A stretch of DNA of 64,000 nucleotides from an uncultured Gammaproteobacteria bacterium (lineage in GTDB: Bacteria > Pseudomonadota > Gammaproteobacteria > Pseudomonadales > Pseudohongiellaceae): NCBI GenBank assembly GCA_903853385.1, contig CAINTJ010000142.1, positions 62,001 through 126,000 on the forward strand. The letters are read 5' to 3'. The position numbers were made by a program, and so were the translations under genes. The notes under the pieces were generated by a model. It ran no database searches and was not told the origin of the DNA. It saw nothing but the letters and a program-made list of their open reading frames with translations. Within the stretch, counting starts at the first letter, position 1. Every line of letters begins with the position of its first letter. Shown here one piece after another: positions 25,462 through 33,773 of this stretch.

Positions 25462-26785
25462 AGAGATCGTAGTCATCCGCCTCTTCGATGGTGACGGTGA
25501 CCAGATCGCCCGGCTGCAAACCTTCCGGATATTGCAAATAGACCTTGCCGTCGATTTCGGGGGCATCCGCCATGCTGCGACCAATGGCTTCCTCATCATT
25601 GACTTCATCAACAATGACTTCGATTTCCTGGCCCACTTTGGCCTGCAAACGTGCGCTGCTGATGCGTTGCTGCACTTGCATGAAACGCTCGTAGCGTTGC
25701 TGTTTGACAGCTGCCGGCACCGGATCAGGCAGCTCGTTGGCTTTGGCACCATCGACAGCGGAATACTGGAAACAGCCGACTCGATCGAGCTGTGCTTCTT
25801 CAAGAAAATCGAGCAGTTCCTGGAATTCCGCTTCGGTCTCGCCGGGGAAGCCAACTATGAAAGTGCTGCGTATCGTCAGTTCCGGGCAGATTTCACGCCA
25901 GGCCTTGATGCGCGCCAGCGTGTTTTCGGTAGCCGCCGGTCGCTTCATCAATTTGAGGATGCGCTGGCTGGCATGCTGAAACGGTATGTCGAGATACGGC
26001 AGGATGCGACCTTCCGCCATCAGCGGAATGATGTTGTCGACATGCGGATAGGGATAAACATAGTGCAAGCGTACCCACACACCCAGATGCGCGAGCGCTT
26101 CACACAGACCCTGCATGTTGCCTTTCACCGGTTGTCCATTCCAGAAACCGGTGCGGTATTTGAGATCGACGCCATAGGCACTGGTGTCTTGCGAAATTAT
26201 CAACAGCTCCTGCACACCGGCTGCCACTAGACGCTCGGCTTCGACCAAAACTTCTTCCACTGGCCGGCTCACCAGATCACCACGCAGCGACGGAATAATG
26301 CAGAACGAACAGCGATGATTACAGCCTTCGGAAATTTTCAGATAAGCATAATGACGCGGCGTGAGCTTGATGCCTTGCGGCGGCACCAGATCGATCAGCG
26401 GGTTGTGGGTACTAAGAATCGGCTTGGGAATCACCTGATGTACTGCATTCACTACTTCTTCATAGGCTTGCGGGCCGGTGACGCTCAGCACTTGTGGATG
26501 CACACGCGTGATTTCTTCGGCATTTTTACCCATGCAACCGGTGACAATGACGCGGCCGTTTTTTTGCACGGCTTCGCCGATGGCGTCGAGCGATTCTTTC
26601 TTGGCGCTGTCGATAAAACCGCAGGTGTTGACGACTACGACGTCGGCTCCTTCATAGCTGGAGACAATGTCATAGCCTTCGAGCTTGAGCTGGGTGAGGA
26701 TGCGTTCGGAATCGACCAGCGCCTTGGGGCACCCGAGTGAAACGAAACCGACTTTTTTGCTGCCTGACTCTTTACCGCTGTTCAT
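25454..26785 (-). CDS. rimO: Ribosomal protein S12 methylthiotransferase
   Basis: This 443-residue radical-SAM methylthiotransferase adds a methylthio group to an Asp of ribosomal protein S12. The N-terminal domain has three cluster cysteines (C19, C55, C84). The radical-SAM motif is [10 protein letters not shown] (C155, C159, C162), and the C-terminus is a TRAM-like domain ([20 protein letters not shown]) ending in [13 protein letters not shown] is typical of RimO rather than MiaB. Its stop codon overlaps the TonB-receptor start by eight bases. It is divergent from copC with a very short shared upstream region. Confidence 0.96.
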   Translation of the reverse strand: MNSGKESGSKKVGFVSLGCPKALVDSERILTQLKLEGYDIVSSYEGADVVVVNTCGFIDSAKKESLDAIGEAVQKNGRVIVTGCMGKNAEEITRVHPQVLSVTGPQAYEEVVNAVHQVIPKPILSTHNPLIDLVPPQGIKLTPRHYAYLKISEGCNHRCSFCIIPSLRGDLVSRPVEEVLVEAERLVAAGVQELLIISQDTSAYGVDLKYRTGFWNGQPVKGNMQGLCEALAHLGVWVRLHYVYPYPHVDNIIPLMAEGRILPYLDIPFQHASQRILKLMKRPAATENTLARIKAWREICPELTIRSTFIVGFPGETEAEFQELLDFLEEAQLDRVGCFQYSAVDGAKANELPDPVPAAVKQQRYERFMQVQQRISSARLQAKVGQEIEVIVDEVNDEEAIGRSMADAPEIDGKVYLQYPEGLQPGDLVTVTIEEADDYDLYA

Positions 26786-26814
26786 GGGCTTTTCCGATCC
26801 GGTATCTTTGCGTG

Positions 26815-27204
26815 ATGACTCACTTGTTCAAATTGATGTTGGCGTTGGCGACCTGCTGGTTCAGTTCGCTGGCGCTGGCGCATGTCGGCCTTGCCATGAC
26901 CGTTCCCGACCACGATGCGGTGCTCGAGCATATTCCGACGCAAATACAGTTCAGGTTCGGCAGCGAAGTCACCCTTACCAACCTGCGGCTTGAATTCACC
27001 AGCGGCCCGCGCAAGGGTGAACGACTCAACCTGCGCCTGCCCCGCAACAGCATCGGTCAATCCATTGCTTTTGGCACTGACATCGCAGTCGAGCTGCCGA
27101 TAATCGAAGCCGCCACCTACCAGGTCTGGTATCAGGCCATCTCGATCGATGGCCACGTACTGGTCGATGATTTCAGCTTTACTGTAAGCAATGGTGGCAA
27201 GTAA
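26815..27204 (+). CDS. copC: CopC-family copper-binding protein
   Basis: The 129-residue precursor has a signal peptide (residues 1-22, SLALA). Cleavage would expose a histidine (H23), which is the N-terminal copper ligand in CopC proteins. The beta-sandwich core ends with [16 protein letters not shown], the conserved D-x-H region. CopC carries Cu(II) in the periplasm, usually with CopD, but no copD is adjacent, so this is a stand-alone form. ATG at 26815 is chosen because an upstream in-frame start (26737) would place 26 unrelated residues before the signal peptide. Confidence 0.9.
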   Translation: MTHLFKLMLALATCWFSSLALAHVGLAMTVPDHDAVLEHIPTQIQFRFGSEVTLTNLRLEFTSGPRKGERLNLRLPRNSIGQSIAFGTDIAVELPIIEAATYQVWYQAISIDGHVLVDDFSFTVSNGGK

Positions 27205-27284
27205 CAACGGCTGCAGCGCTCGCAGCAGTCAAGCCAGAACTGCGCCAATAGCTCGCAACCAGCACCAGCGCCGCTCATGACAAG

Positions 27285-29078
27285 TCAGCCGTTGACTCCG
27301 GCCAGCATCGCCTGTCGCTGCGCTTCCAGCTCGGCCGGCAGTTTGTCACCGAATTCCACGAACAGTTTGACCTGGTCTTCGAATTCGCGGCGACTGTTGT
27401 CGATGTCGATGCTCATCAGCTGCTCGAATGTAGCCTTGTCGTAGGCCATGCCGTTCCAGGAAATGTCATCGTAGTGTGGCACGGTGCCGAACACGGTGTC
27501 ATGGCCTTGCACAGCACCATTGACGCGTTTGACGACCCACTGCAACACGCGCATGTTCTGGCCAAAGCCTGGCCACAGCCACTTGCCTTCGGAAGTCTTG
27601 CGGAACCAGTTCACGCGGAAAATTTTCGGCGGATTGGTGACACGTTGTTCCATGCTCAGCCAGTGCTTCCAGTAATCGCCCATGTTGTAGCCGCAGAACG
27701 GCAACATCGCCATTGGATCGCGACGAATGGCGGCCTGATTGTCGGCGGCAGCCGTGGCTTCGGAACCCAAAGTGGCGCCCATGTAAACGCCATGGGCCCA
27801 GCTGCGGCTCTGATAGACCAGCGGGAAGGTGGTGCTCAAGCGGCCACCGAACAGGAAAGCGCTGATTGGCACGCCCTGCGGATTTTCCCATTCCGGGTCG
27901 ATGCTCGGACATTGGCTGGCGGGTGCCGTGAAGCGGGCATTCGGATGCGCAGCCGGAGTCGGGCTGGCAGGCGTCCAGTCCTTGCCTTTCCAGTCGATCA
28001 GGTGTGTTGGCAAGTCATTGGTCATGCCTTCCCACCAGACGTCGCCGTCATCAGTGAGTGCCACGTTGGTAAAGATGGTGTTCTTGACCATGGTGCGCAT
28101 CGCAGCCGGGTTGGAATCCATGGAGGTACCGGGCGCCACGCCAAAGAAGCCTGCTTCCGGATTGATTGCATACAGGCGGCCGTCGGCACCGGGTTTGATC
28201 CAGGCAATGTCGTCACCCACGGTCCACACTTTCCAGCCCTCGAAACCCTGCGGCGGAATCAGCATGGCGAGGTTGGTCTTGCCGCAAGCGCTCGGGAACG
28301 CGCCGGTGACATAGGTCTTGTTGCCCTGCGGATCTTCCACACCCACGATCATCATGTGCTCGGCCATCCAGCCTTCATCACGCGCCATCACCGAGGCGAT
28401 GCGCAGTGCTACACACTTCTTGCCCAGCAGCGCGTTGCCGCCGTAGCCGGAGCCATAGGAGATGATTTCGCGTGCTTCCGGGAAATGCACGATGTAACGG
28501 TTTTCCGGATCGCAGGGCCACGCCACGTCCTGGCGGCCATCCTTGAGCGGATAGCCAATGGAGTGCAGGCATTTGATAAAGGGTTTGTTGCCCAGCACAT
28601 CCAGCACCCTGGAGCCGATGCGGGCCATGATACGCATGCTCACCACCACATAAGGGGAATCGGTAAGCTGCACGCCGATCTGGGCGATGTCAGAACCGAG
28701 CGGGCCCATGCTGAACGGTATTACGTACAAGGTACGGCCAGTCATGCAACCGGCGAACAGCTTCTTGAGACTCTGGCGCATCGCCGCCGGTTCATCCCAG
28801 TTGTTGGTGGGGCCGGCATCTTCCTGTTTTTCCGAGCAGATGAAAGTGCGGTCTTCCACACGGGCAACATCACGCACATCGGAACGGGCCAGAAAACAGC
28901 CGGGACGCAGTGCAGGATTCAATTTGATAAAGGTGCCGGCCACAACCAGCTCCTGGCACAAACGGTCGTATTCGGCCTGGGTGCCGTCGCACCAGTAGAC
29001 GGAGGCGGCTTGGGTCAGTTCTGCGATTTCCTTGACCCAGGTTATAAGGGTGGTGTTGGTGGTCTTGGGAGACTCCAT
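27285..29078 (-). CDS. pckG: Phosphoenolpyruvate carboxykinase (GTP)
   Basis: The 597-residue enzyme converts oxaloacetate and GTP to phosphoenolpyruvate for gluconeogenesis. Diagnostic parts are the P-loop with reactive cysteine [18 protein letters not shown], the metal site [36 protein letters not shown], and the guanine pocket toward the C-terminus ([13 protein letters not shown]). This is the GTP-dependent family, distinct from bacterial ATP-dependent PckA. It is transcribed away from leuB, so they share a 309-base divergent region. It converges on copC with an 80-base gap and no clear terminator. Confidence 0.96.
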   Translation of the reverse strand: MESPKTTNTTLITWVKEIAELTQAASVYWCDGTQAEYDRLCQELVVAGTFIKLNPALRPGCFLARSDVRDVARVEDRTFICSEKQEDAGPTNNWDEPAAMRQSLKKLFAGCMTGRTLYVIPFSMGPLGSDIAQIGVQLTDSPYVVVSMRIMARIGSRVLDVLGNKPFIKCLHSIGYPLKDGRQDVAWPCDPENRYIVHFPEAREIISYGSGYGGNALLGKKCVALRIASVMARDEGWMAEHMMIVGVEDPQGNKTYVTGAFPSACGKTNLAMLIPPQGFEGWKVWTVGDDIAWIKPGADGRLYAINPEAGFFGVAPGTSMDSNPAAMRTMVKNTIFTNVALTDDGDVWWEGMTNDLPTHLIDWKGKDWTPASPTPAAHPNARFTAPASQCPSIDPEWENPQGVPISAFLFGGRLSTTFPLVYQSRSWAHGVYMGATLGSEATAAADNQAAIRRDPMAMLPFCGYNMGDYWKHWLSMEQRVTNPPKIFRVNWFRKTSEGKWLWPGFGQNMRVLQWVVKRVNGAVQGHDTVFGTVPHYDDISWNGMAYDKATFEQLMSIDIDNSRREFEDQVKLFVEFGDKLPAELEAQRQAMLAGVNG

Positions 29079-29387
29079 AGTGTCATTAACTCCAGAGGCT
29101 AAATGAATCCGGGGGGACGACTTTCCCTGCAGAGGCTAAAGGGTTAGCCCGGGTGACAAGTTTCAGGGAGGGTCATACAAATTAGTCGGCTATTCTAGTA
29201 TGAAAGTGACCTGTTTTCACAGGCGGGTTTGTCTGTCCGCATGGATTCTGCGTGGATTACGCATAAACTGTGCACGCGGTGTTCTCAAGGCTTTGAGCCT
29301 GGGCGGCCTCAGTGGTACATTGCGCCGCCTTTTTCATCTGACTGTCGGCCTTGACTGATACGACAGTCCCCAAGACCCGGATTCATT
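29079..29387. promoter_or_regulatory. Divergent promoter/leader region of pckG and leuB
   Basis: The 309-base region has no gene of normal size. It contains an 11-base direct repeat CAGAGGCTAAA (29093-29103 and 29130-29140) close to the pckG start, which could be a regulator site. An A/T-rich stretch around 29185-29205 (TATTCT/TAGAAT) could serve as -10 sequence for either strand. The terminator-like hairpin described at 29302-29334 lies nearer leuB. A 52-codon leucine-rich frame (29200-29358) exists but lacks a ribosome-binding site. Confidence 0.45.
29302..29334 (+). terminator. Terminator-like hairpin in the leuB leader
   Basis: GGCGGC (29302-29307) pairs with GCCGCC (29324-29329) and is followed directly by TTTTT (29330-29334). 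A small upstream hairpin AGGCT-TTG-AGCCT precedes it at about 29288-29300. No plus-strand gene lies upstream until copC, 2 kb away. A forward terminator here would therefore act on transcripts starting in the leuB leader, as an attenuator would. The large loop lowers confidence. Confidence 0.4.
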
Positions 29388-30497
29388 ATGAAGACATACA
29401 AAATTGCGCTGCTCGATGGCGACGGTATCGGCCCTGAAATCATGGTGGAAGCCGTCAAGATCATGAAGCTGGTGGCCGAACGCAACCACATCAATTTCGA
29501 ACTCACCCACACCCCGTTCGGTGCCAGCGCCTGGTTCCAGTGCGGCAGCTCATTTCCGGATGCCACCAAGCTGGTCTGCGACGAGGCCGACGCCATCCTG
29601 AAAGGTCCGATCGGCCTCAGCCATGAAGAATCCAAAAAAATTCCGGTCGACCAGCAGCCCGAGCGTGGTGCCCTGCTGCCGTTGCGTCGTCGCTACAACA
29701 CCTACGCCAATTTCCGCCCGGTGTTTCTGCCGAAAGGTCTCGCACATTTCTCGCCGCTCAAACCCGAGATCATCGGCGATGGCATCGACATCATGATCAT
29801 CCGCGAACTGGTGGGTGGTCTCTATTTCGGCAAGAAGGAAACCGGCATCAATGCTGCCGGCAAACGCTATGTCAACGAAATGCTGGAATACGACGAAGAC
29901 CAGATTCGTGCCATTCTCAAAGTCGGATTCGAAACGGCGATGAAACGCAAGAAAGTGCTGCACAACATCCACAAATCCAACGTGCTGAAGTCGAGCGTGT
30001 TGTGGAATGAAATCCTTGATGAAGTGCATAAGGATTATCCGCAGGTGAAAGTGGTGCAGATGCTGGTGGACGCCGCTGCCACCTACCTGTGCCTCAATCC
30101 CGGCCAGTTCGATGTGATGGTGATGGAGAACATGTTCGGCGACATCCTGTCGGACCAGGGCGGCGGCATCCTCGGCTCGCTCGGCCTGATGCCATCTGCC
30201 TGCATCGGCCCGGACAAGGCTTATTACGAGCCCTCACACGGTTCCGCACCCGACATCGCCGGCAAGAACATTGCCAATCCTTACTCGATGATCGGTTCGG
30301 TGGCGATGATGCTGGAATACAGCTTTGGCATGGACCAGGAAGCCAAAAACCTGTGGCAGGCCATGCAAAGCGTGTTTGCCAAAGGCTTTTCGACACCCGA
30401 CCTGTCCAAACCTGGCAGTGGCGTGAAGATGATCAGCACTTCCGAGTTTGGCGATCTGGTAGCCAGCGAATTGCGCGCGATGCCGGTTCCGAACTGA
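29388..30497 (+). CDS. leuB: 3-isopropylmalate dehydrogenase-family enzyme (LeuB-like)
   Basis: The 369-residue beta-decarboxylating dehydrogenase has GDGIGPEI at the N-terminus. The substrate loop is [23 protein letters not shown], catalytic Tyr/Lys positions lie near ELVGGLYFG and HKSNVL, the metal site is [14 protein letters not shown], and the NAD pocket is [19 protein letters not shown]. In leucine synthesis LeuB oxidises 3-isopropylmalate. In citramalate-using organisms it also processes the methylmalate intermediate for isoleucine, which fits the cimA gene at 43 kb. No leuC or leuD is adjacent. Tartrate- or other malate-type specificity cannot be excluded. Confidence 0.87.
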   Translation: MKTYKIALLDGDGIGPEIMVEAVKIMKLVAERNHINFELTHTPFGASAWFQCGSSFPDATKLVCDEADAILKGPIGLSHEESKKIPVDQQPERGALLPLRRRYNTYANFRPVFLPKGLAHFSPLKPEIIGDGIDIMIIRELVGGLYFGKKETGINAAGKRYVNEMLEYDEDQIRAILKVGFETAMKRKKVLHNIHKSNVLKSSVLWNEILDEVHKDYPQVKVVQMLVDAAATYLCLNPGQFDVMVMENMFGDILSDQGGGILGSLGLMPSACIGPDKAYYEPSHGSAPDIAGKNIANPYSMIGSVAMMLEYSFGMDQEAKNLWQAMQSVFAKGFSTPDLSKPGSGVKMISTSEFGDLVASELRAMPVPN

Positions 30498-30784
30498 ACA
30501 TCACCGTCAAAGCACTGCAGGAACCCAAGGTTGCCTGCAGCAACTGCCAGGCCTGCTGTTGCCGCCTGGAAGTGCTGCTGATCACTGATACCGGCGTACC
30601 CGACCAGTTCATCGATGTCGACCAGTGGGGCGGCCTCACCATGTTGCGACTCGACGATGGCTGGTGTGCGGCACTTGATCGCGACACCATGCTGTGTTCG
30701 ATTTACGACAAGCGGCCGCTGATCTGCCGCGACTTTGCGATGGGCAGCGATGAATGTATTGCCGAACGGGAAGTCACTGGCTAG
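30494..30784 (+). CDS. YkgJ-family cysteine-cluster protein
   Basis: The product has a CSNCQACCCRLEV cluster near the N-terminus and WCAALDRDTMLCSIYDKRPLICRDF plus SDECIAER further on. This is the YkgJ pattern, eight or so cysteines thought to bind zinc or an Fe-S cluster. The protein is about 96 residues. No ATG, GTG or TTG lies between the leuB stop and the first cysteine. The start is given at CTG 30494, which overlaps the leuB stop. GTG 30353 inside leuB is the nearest ordinary start in frame. Start assignment is therefore uncertain, while the family assignment is firm. Confidence 0.75.
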   Translation: MNITVKALQEPKVACSNCQACCCRLEVLLITDTGVPDQFIDVDQWGGLTMLRLDDGWCAALDRDTMLCSIYDKRPLICRDFAMGSDECIAEREVTG

Positions 30785-30814
30785 CTTGCGGTGAGCTCAA
30801 CGAGACTCCAGAAC

Positions 30815-31426
30815 ATGCCAAAGCCTTTCAGTCAGGCCTGCGAAAACAACAAGCAATGCATCCTTGAACGCATCCGCACAGAATTTCCCGCCGGCAGCCT
30901 GGTGCTGGAAATTGGCTCCCTTACAGCCCAGCATCTCACTTTTTTCGCGCAGTCAATGCCCCAGGTGCATTGGCTTCCCAGCGATATACCGGAAAATTTG
31001 TCGACGGTAGTGGCGGGCCTCACTGACAACACGCTGGCCAATATCGGTGCACCGATCCCGCTGGATGTGTCGCAGCCAGACTGGCCCATTGCCGGGGTGG
31101 ACGGCATATTCAGCGCCAATACGCTGCACATCATGCCTCATGCCCATGTTGAATTATTCTTTCAAGGCGTGCAGCGCACGCTGCGTCCGGGCGGCAAGCT
31201 GTGCGTCTATGGACCCTTCAAATACCACGGAGCCTTCACCACCCCCAGCAATGCCCGTTTCGATGAATGGCTGCAAGCACGCAATCCACGCAGTGGCGTG
31301 CGCGATTTCGAGCAGGTTGACGCCTGGGCCACGGCTGCCGGCCTGCATTTGCTGGCTGATCATGCCATGCCAACCAATAATCAGCTGCTGGTGTGGGAAA
31401 TGGGTAAACGGCCACTGCCTAATTAG
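30815..31426 (+). CDS. DUF938 SAM-dependent methyltransferase-like protein
   Basis: The ~203-residue protein begins PFSQACENNKQCILERI and has the SAM-binding loop SLVLEIGSLTAQHLTFFAQ. The DUF938 blocks are WLPSDIPENL, GIFSANTLHIMPHAHVELFFQG and LCVYGPFKYHGAFTTPSNARFDEWL. The family is a class I methyltransferase-like group with unknown substrate. ATG at 30815 matches the family N-terminus better than the in-frame GTG at 30791. It lies 30 bases after the YkgJ gene and could be co-transcribed. Confidence 0.9.
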   Translation: MPKPFSQACENNKQCILERIRTEFPAGSLVLEIGSLTAQHLTFFAQSMPQVHWLPSDIPENLSTVVAGLTDNTLANIGAPIPLDVSQPDWPIAGVDGIFSANTLHIMPHAHVELFFQGVQRTLRPGGKLCVYGPFKYHGAFTTPSNARFDEWLQARNPRSGVRDFEQVDAWATAAGLHLLADHAMPTNNQLLVWEMGKRPLPN

Positions 31427-31492
31427 CCAGCCAGCACTCTGGCGGACAGGAATTATTGAACATCAATTCCGGCATGACGGAAGCAAGTCCCC

Positions 31493-31521
31493 TTTCAAAG
31501 ACATGCTGATTTCGGCATAAT
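31493..31521 (+). promoter_or_regulatory. Candidate sigma-70 promoter of the glycan operon
   Basis: TTTCAA (31493-31498) and CATAAT (31516-31521) are spaced by 17 bases, about 60 bases before the epimerase start. A repeated GAAAC block (31523-31542) follows in the untranslated leader. Match to consensus is only moderate. Confidence 0.35.
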
Positions 31522-31581
31522 GAAACAGAACGAAACGAAACAATAGGCTAGACTTCAAAGCTGTACCGTCCTTGAGTCCGC

Positions 31582-32715
31582 ATGCAAAGTTCACTGATGT
31601 CGTCACCCTTGCGAGTGACCTGTTTTGCCGGCACCCGTCCGGAATGCCTGAAACTCGCCTCTCTGAGCATGGAAGCACAATCAGACCATCGCTTCGACCT
31701 GAATTTGGTATCGAGCGGTCAACATCCGCTTATGGTATCGGAGACGTTCGCGCATCTTGGATTACCAGTGCATGCAAGCTTGCCACCGGTACCGCCAGGG
31801 TCCCCGATTTCCAAATGTATTAGCCATCTGCGCCACCATGCCAAACAGTGGCTGGAGGCCAACCGCCCGGATATCGTGTTGGTGCAAGGGGATACTTCCA
31901 CTGCCTATGCCTGTGCGCTGGCAGCCTTTGACTGTGGCTTGCCCCTGGCCCACCTGGAAGCCGGATTACGTACCAGCAACCCCATGCGGCCGTTCCCGGA
32001 GGAACCGTTCAGACGCCGCATAGCCAAGCTGACACGCTGGCATCTGGCCCCCACTTCCGACGCCGCCGCGCATTTGCGCCGCGAAGGTTTTACTGACGAC
32101 TCCATTCACATGGTGGGCAACAGCATCGCTGATCTGTTGCGGCTGACACTCGAAAATCCGGTCAGTCATCAGATTCCCTGGCGCAGTCATGGCCGTCGCT
32201 TGCTGGTGATGACGCTACACCGTCGGGAAAATTACCAGAAGGGGCTGGCAAATGTGTGTTCAGCGTTGTTGCAATTGTTGGAACTTGAGCCCGAGCTGTG
32301 CGTGGTGTGTCCCACCCATCCCAACCCCCTGGTCAGCTCGCGCCTGCAGCAGTTACTGGGCGGGCATCCACGCATTCTGGTGATTCCTGCGCTGACCTAT
32401 GGCCGCTTCATCCCGTTGTTGAAGGAAGCCTGCCTGGTGGTTACCGATTCCGGCGGCATCCAGGAAGAAGCGGCCTACATCGGCGTGCCAGTGCTGGTCG
32501 CACGCTCCGAAACCGAACGTCCCGAAGCCGCACGCTTTGGCGCAGTCCAGTTGACCGGCACCAATCCGGCGCTGCTATTGCAGGCCTGCCAGGCGTGGCT
32601 TGGCAGTGTTCGCCCAGTTCCTTGTGCCTTCGATGCCGATGCTCCGTTCGGTGATGGCAAAACCGCTGCCCGCGTGTTGTCGACGTTGTGGGCTTCCCGG
32701 CAAAGTATTCTGTGA
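31582..32715 (+). CDS. wecB: UDP-N-acetylglucosamine 2-epimerase-like protein
   Basis: The 377-residue protein follows the WecB/GT-B epimerase pattern: FAGTRPECLKLA, VQGDTSTAYACALAAF, HLEAGLRTSNPMRPFPEEP, MTLHRRENYQKGL and VVTDSGGIQEEAAYIGVPVLV. WecB-type enzymes convert UDP-GlcNAc to UDP-ManNAc for surface glycans. Small changes at conserved sites (FPEEPFRR where FPEE-x-NR is usual; PECLK for PEAIK) suggest a divergent substrate. ATG at 31597 is a second possible start. It is the first gene of a four-gene overlapping operon. Confidence 0.88.
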   Translation: MQSSLMSSPLRVTCFAGTRPECLKLASLSMEAQSDHRFDLNLVSSGQHPLMVSETFAHLGLPVHASLPPVPPGSPISKCISHLRHHAKQWLEANRPDIVLVQGDTSTAYACALAAFDCGLPLAHLEAGLRTSNPMRPFPEEPFRRRIAKLTRWHLAPTSDAAAHLRREGFTDDSIHMVGNSIADLLRLTLENPVSHQIPWRSHGRRLLVMTLHRRENYQKGLANVCSALLQLLELEPELCVVCPTHPNPLVSSRLQQLLGGHPRILVIPALTYGRFIPLLKEACLVVTDSGGIQEEAAYIGVPVLVARSETERPEAARFGAVQLTGTNPALLLQACQAWLGSVRPVPCAFDADAPFGDGKTAARVLSTLWASRQSIL

Positions 32716-33773
32716 CCGAATTCATTCAAGCTGTAACAGCCAGTGCCGCTCGCATCAGGGACAAACTCTTGCATGGCCCGGCCCGGCAGCTCATGGGTGT
32801 GAATCAGGGTGCTGTGGCCGGCACTGTGCAGGCCGATGGTTCCGCACGCTATATTTATGGCGAAATCACCGGTTATTACCTGCATTGGCTGGCTTCATTA
32901 CGGGATGCTCCGAAGGCCCCCGCCCAGGCGGCAGCAAATTGGCTACAAAACTATTTGCATAGTGCCGACATGCCGCTGACACGCATCTATCTGCAAGCGG
33001 CAGAACCGGATTGGCGCAACCAGGCCTTGTTTGCATTTGATCTGGCGATGATTGCTGGTGGTCTGACCAGAGCCAGCACAAGCAACCTGATCAGCTTGTC
33101 GCCGATACTGCTCGCGGATTTACAAAGCTGGTTGCTGCTGTTTGTTGGCGATGCAGGACTGAAGGTCTGCATTCCGCGCTCATCTGCAGCGCAACTGCCC
33201 CAGCGCTGGTCAACCCAGGGCGGCAGTTTCACTGCCAAAACTGCCAGCCGGATTTTGATGTTGCATGCACAATCCCCACTGGATGCCAGCTTGGCTGTTG
33301 CCTGCCAACAAGAGCTGCATGCACGAGCTACGCAGGCAGACAAGCTTGGCCTCGACATGATTCACCCGACCTTGTATGCGCTGGAAGGCTGTATGACCAG
33401 CGCGTCGGCCGACCATGAACAACTGGCGCGCTGGTTTGAACAGATCCTTGCCTTGCAGGCTGCAGACGGCAGCTTGCCGGAGTCCTTGCAAAACATGGAC
33501 GTGCGTCGCACCGACATTATTGCCCAGGCCTTGCGCATGGCCATCTTCCTGGAGCGCTCACTGTCACAACCCGGGCGTTATCGCACAGCCTGCGATGGCT
33601 TTGCACAAGCGCTGCTGCCACGCATTCGTCAGGATGGCAGTATGGGTTTCTGCACAGACAACAAGCCGGAAGCCAACATCTGGTGCGCAATGTTTACCGA
33701 ACAAGCCTTACGGCTGTATGCCGCCTATCTGCAGGATCAGCCTTTGCCGTTCGCAGTGGAAGCGCTGGTATGA
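32712..33773 (+). CDS. Unrecognised helical protein of a glycan operon
   Basis: Not assigned to a known family. The ~353-residue product is rich in alpha-helix and lacks a signal peptide or membrane segment. Repeated helical pairs and the stretch ALQAADGSLPESL then NMDVRRTDIIAQALRMAIF recall alpha/alpha-toroid folds such as those of sugar epimerases, lyases and terpene cyclases. It starts at a GTG overlapping the stop of the epimerase gene (GTGA at 32712) and ends overlapping the next start (ATGA). It is therefore translationally tied to glycan genes. A sugar-modifying role is inference; the catalytic residues are unknown. Confidence 0.7.
   Translation: MTEFIQAVTASAARIRDKLLHGPARQLMGVNQGAVAGTVQADGSARYIYGEITGYYLHWLASLRDAPKAPAQAAANWLQNYLHSADMPLTRIYLQAAEPDWRNQALFAFDLAMIAGGLTRASTSNLISLSPILLADLQSWLLLFVGDAGLKVCIPRSSAAQLPQRWSTQGGSFTAKTASRILMLHAQSPLDASLAVACQQELHARATQADKLGLDMIHPTLYALEGCMTSASADHEQLARWFEQILALQAADGSLPESLQNMDVRRTDIIAQALRMAIFLERSLSQPGRYRTACDGFAQALLPRIRQDGSMGFCTDNKPEANIWCAMFTEQALRLYAAYLQDQPLPFAVEALV

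Noticed and set aside
27474-29102. Long open frame antisense to pckG (about 540 codons)
   Set aside because: It mirrors a well-conserved PEPCK gene, has no recognisable domain, and long antisense frames are expected opposite GC-rich coding sequence.
29200-29358. Leucine-rich leader peptide for leuB
   Set aside because: No ribosome-binding site, and the frame runs through the terminator-like hairpin, which does not fit classical attenuation; kept only as a low-level observation.
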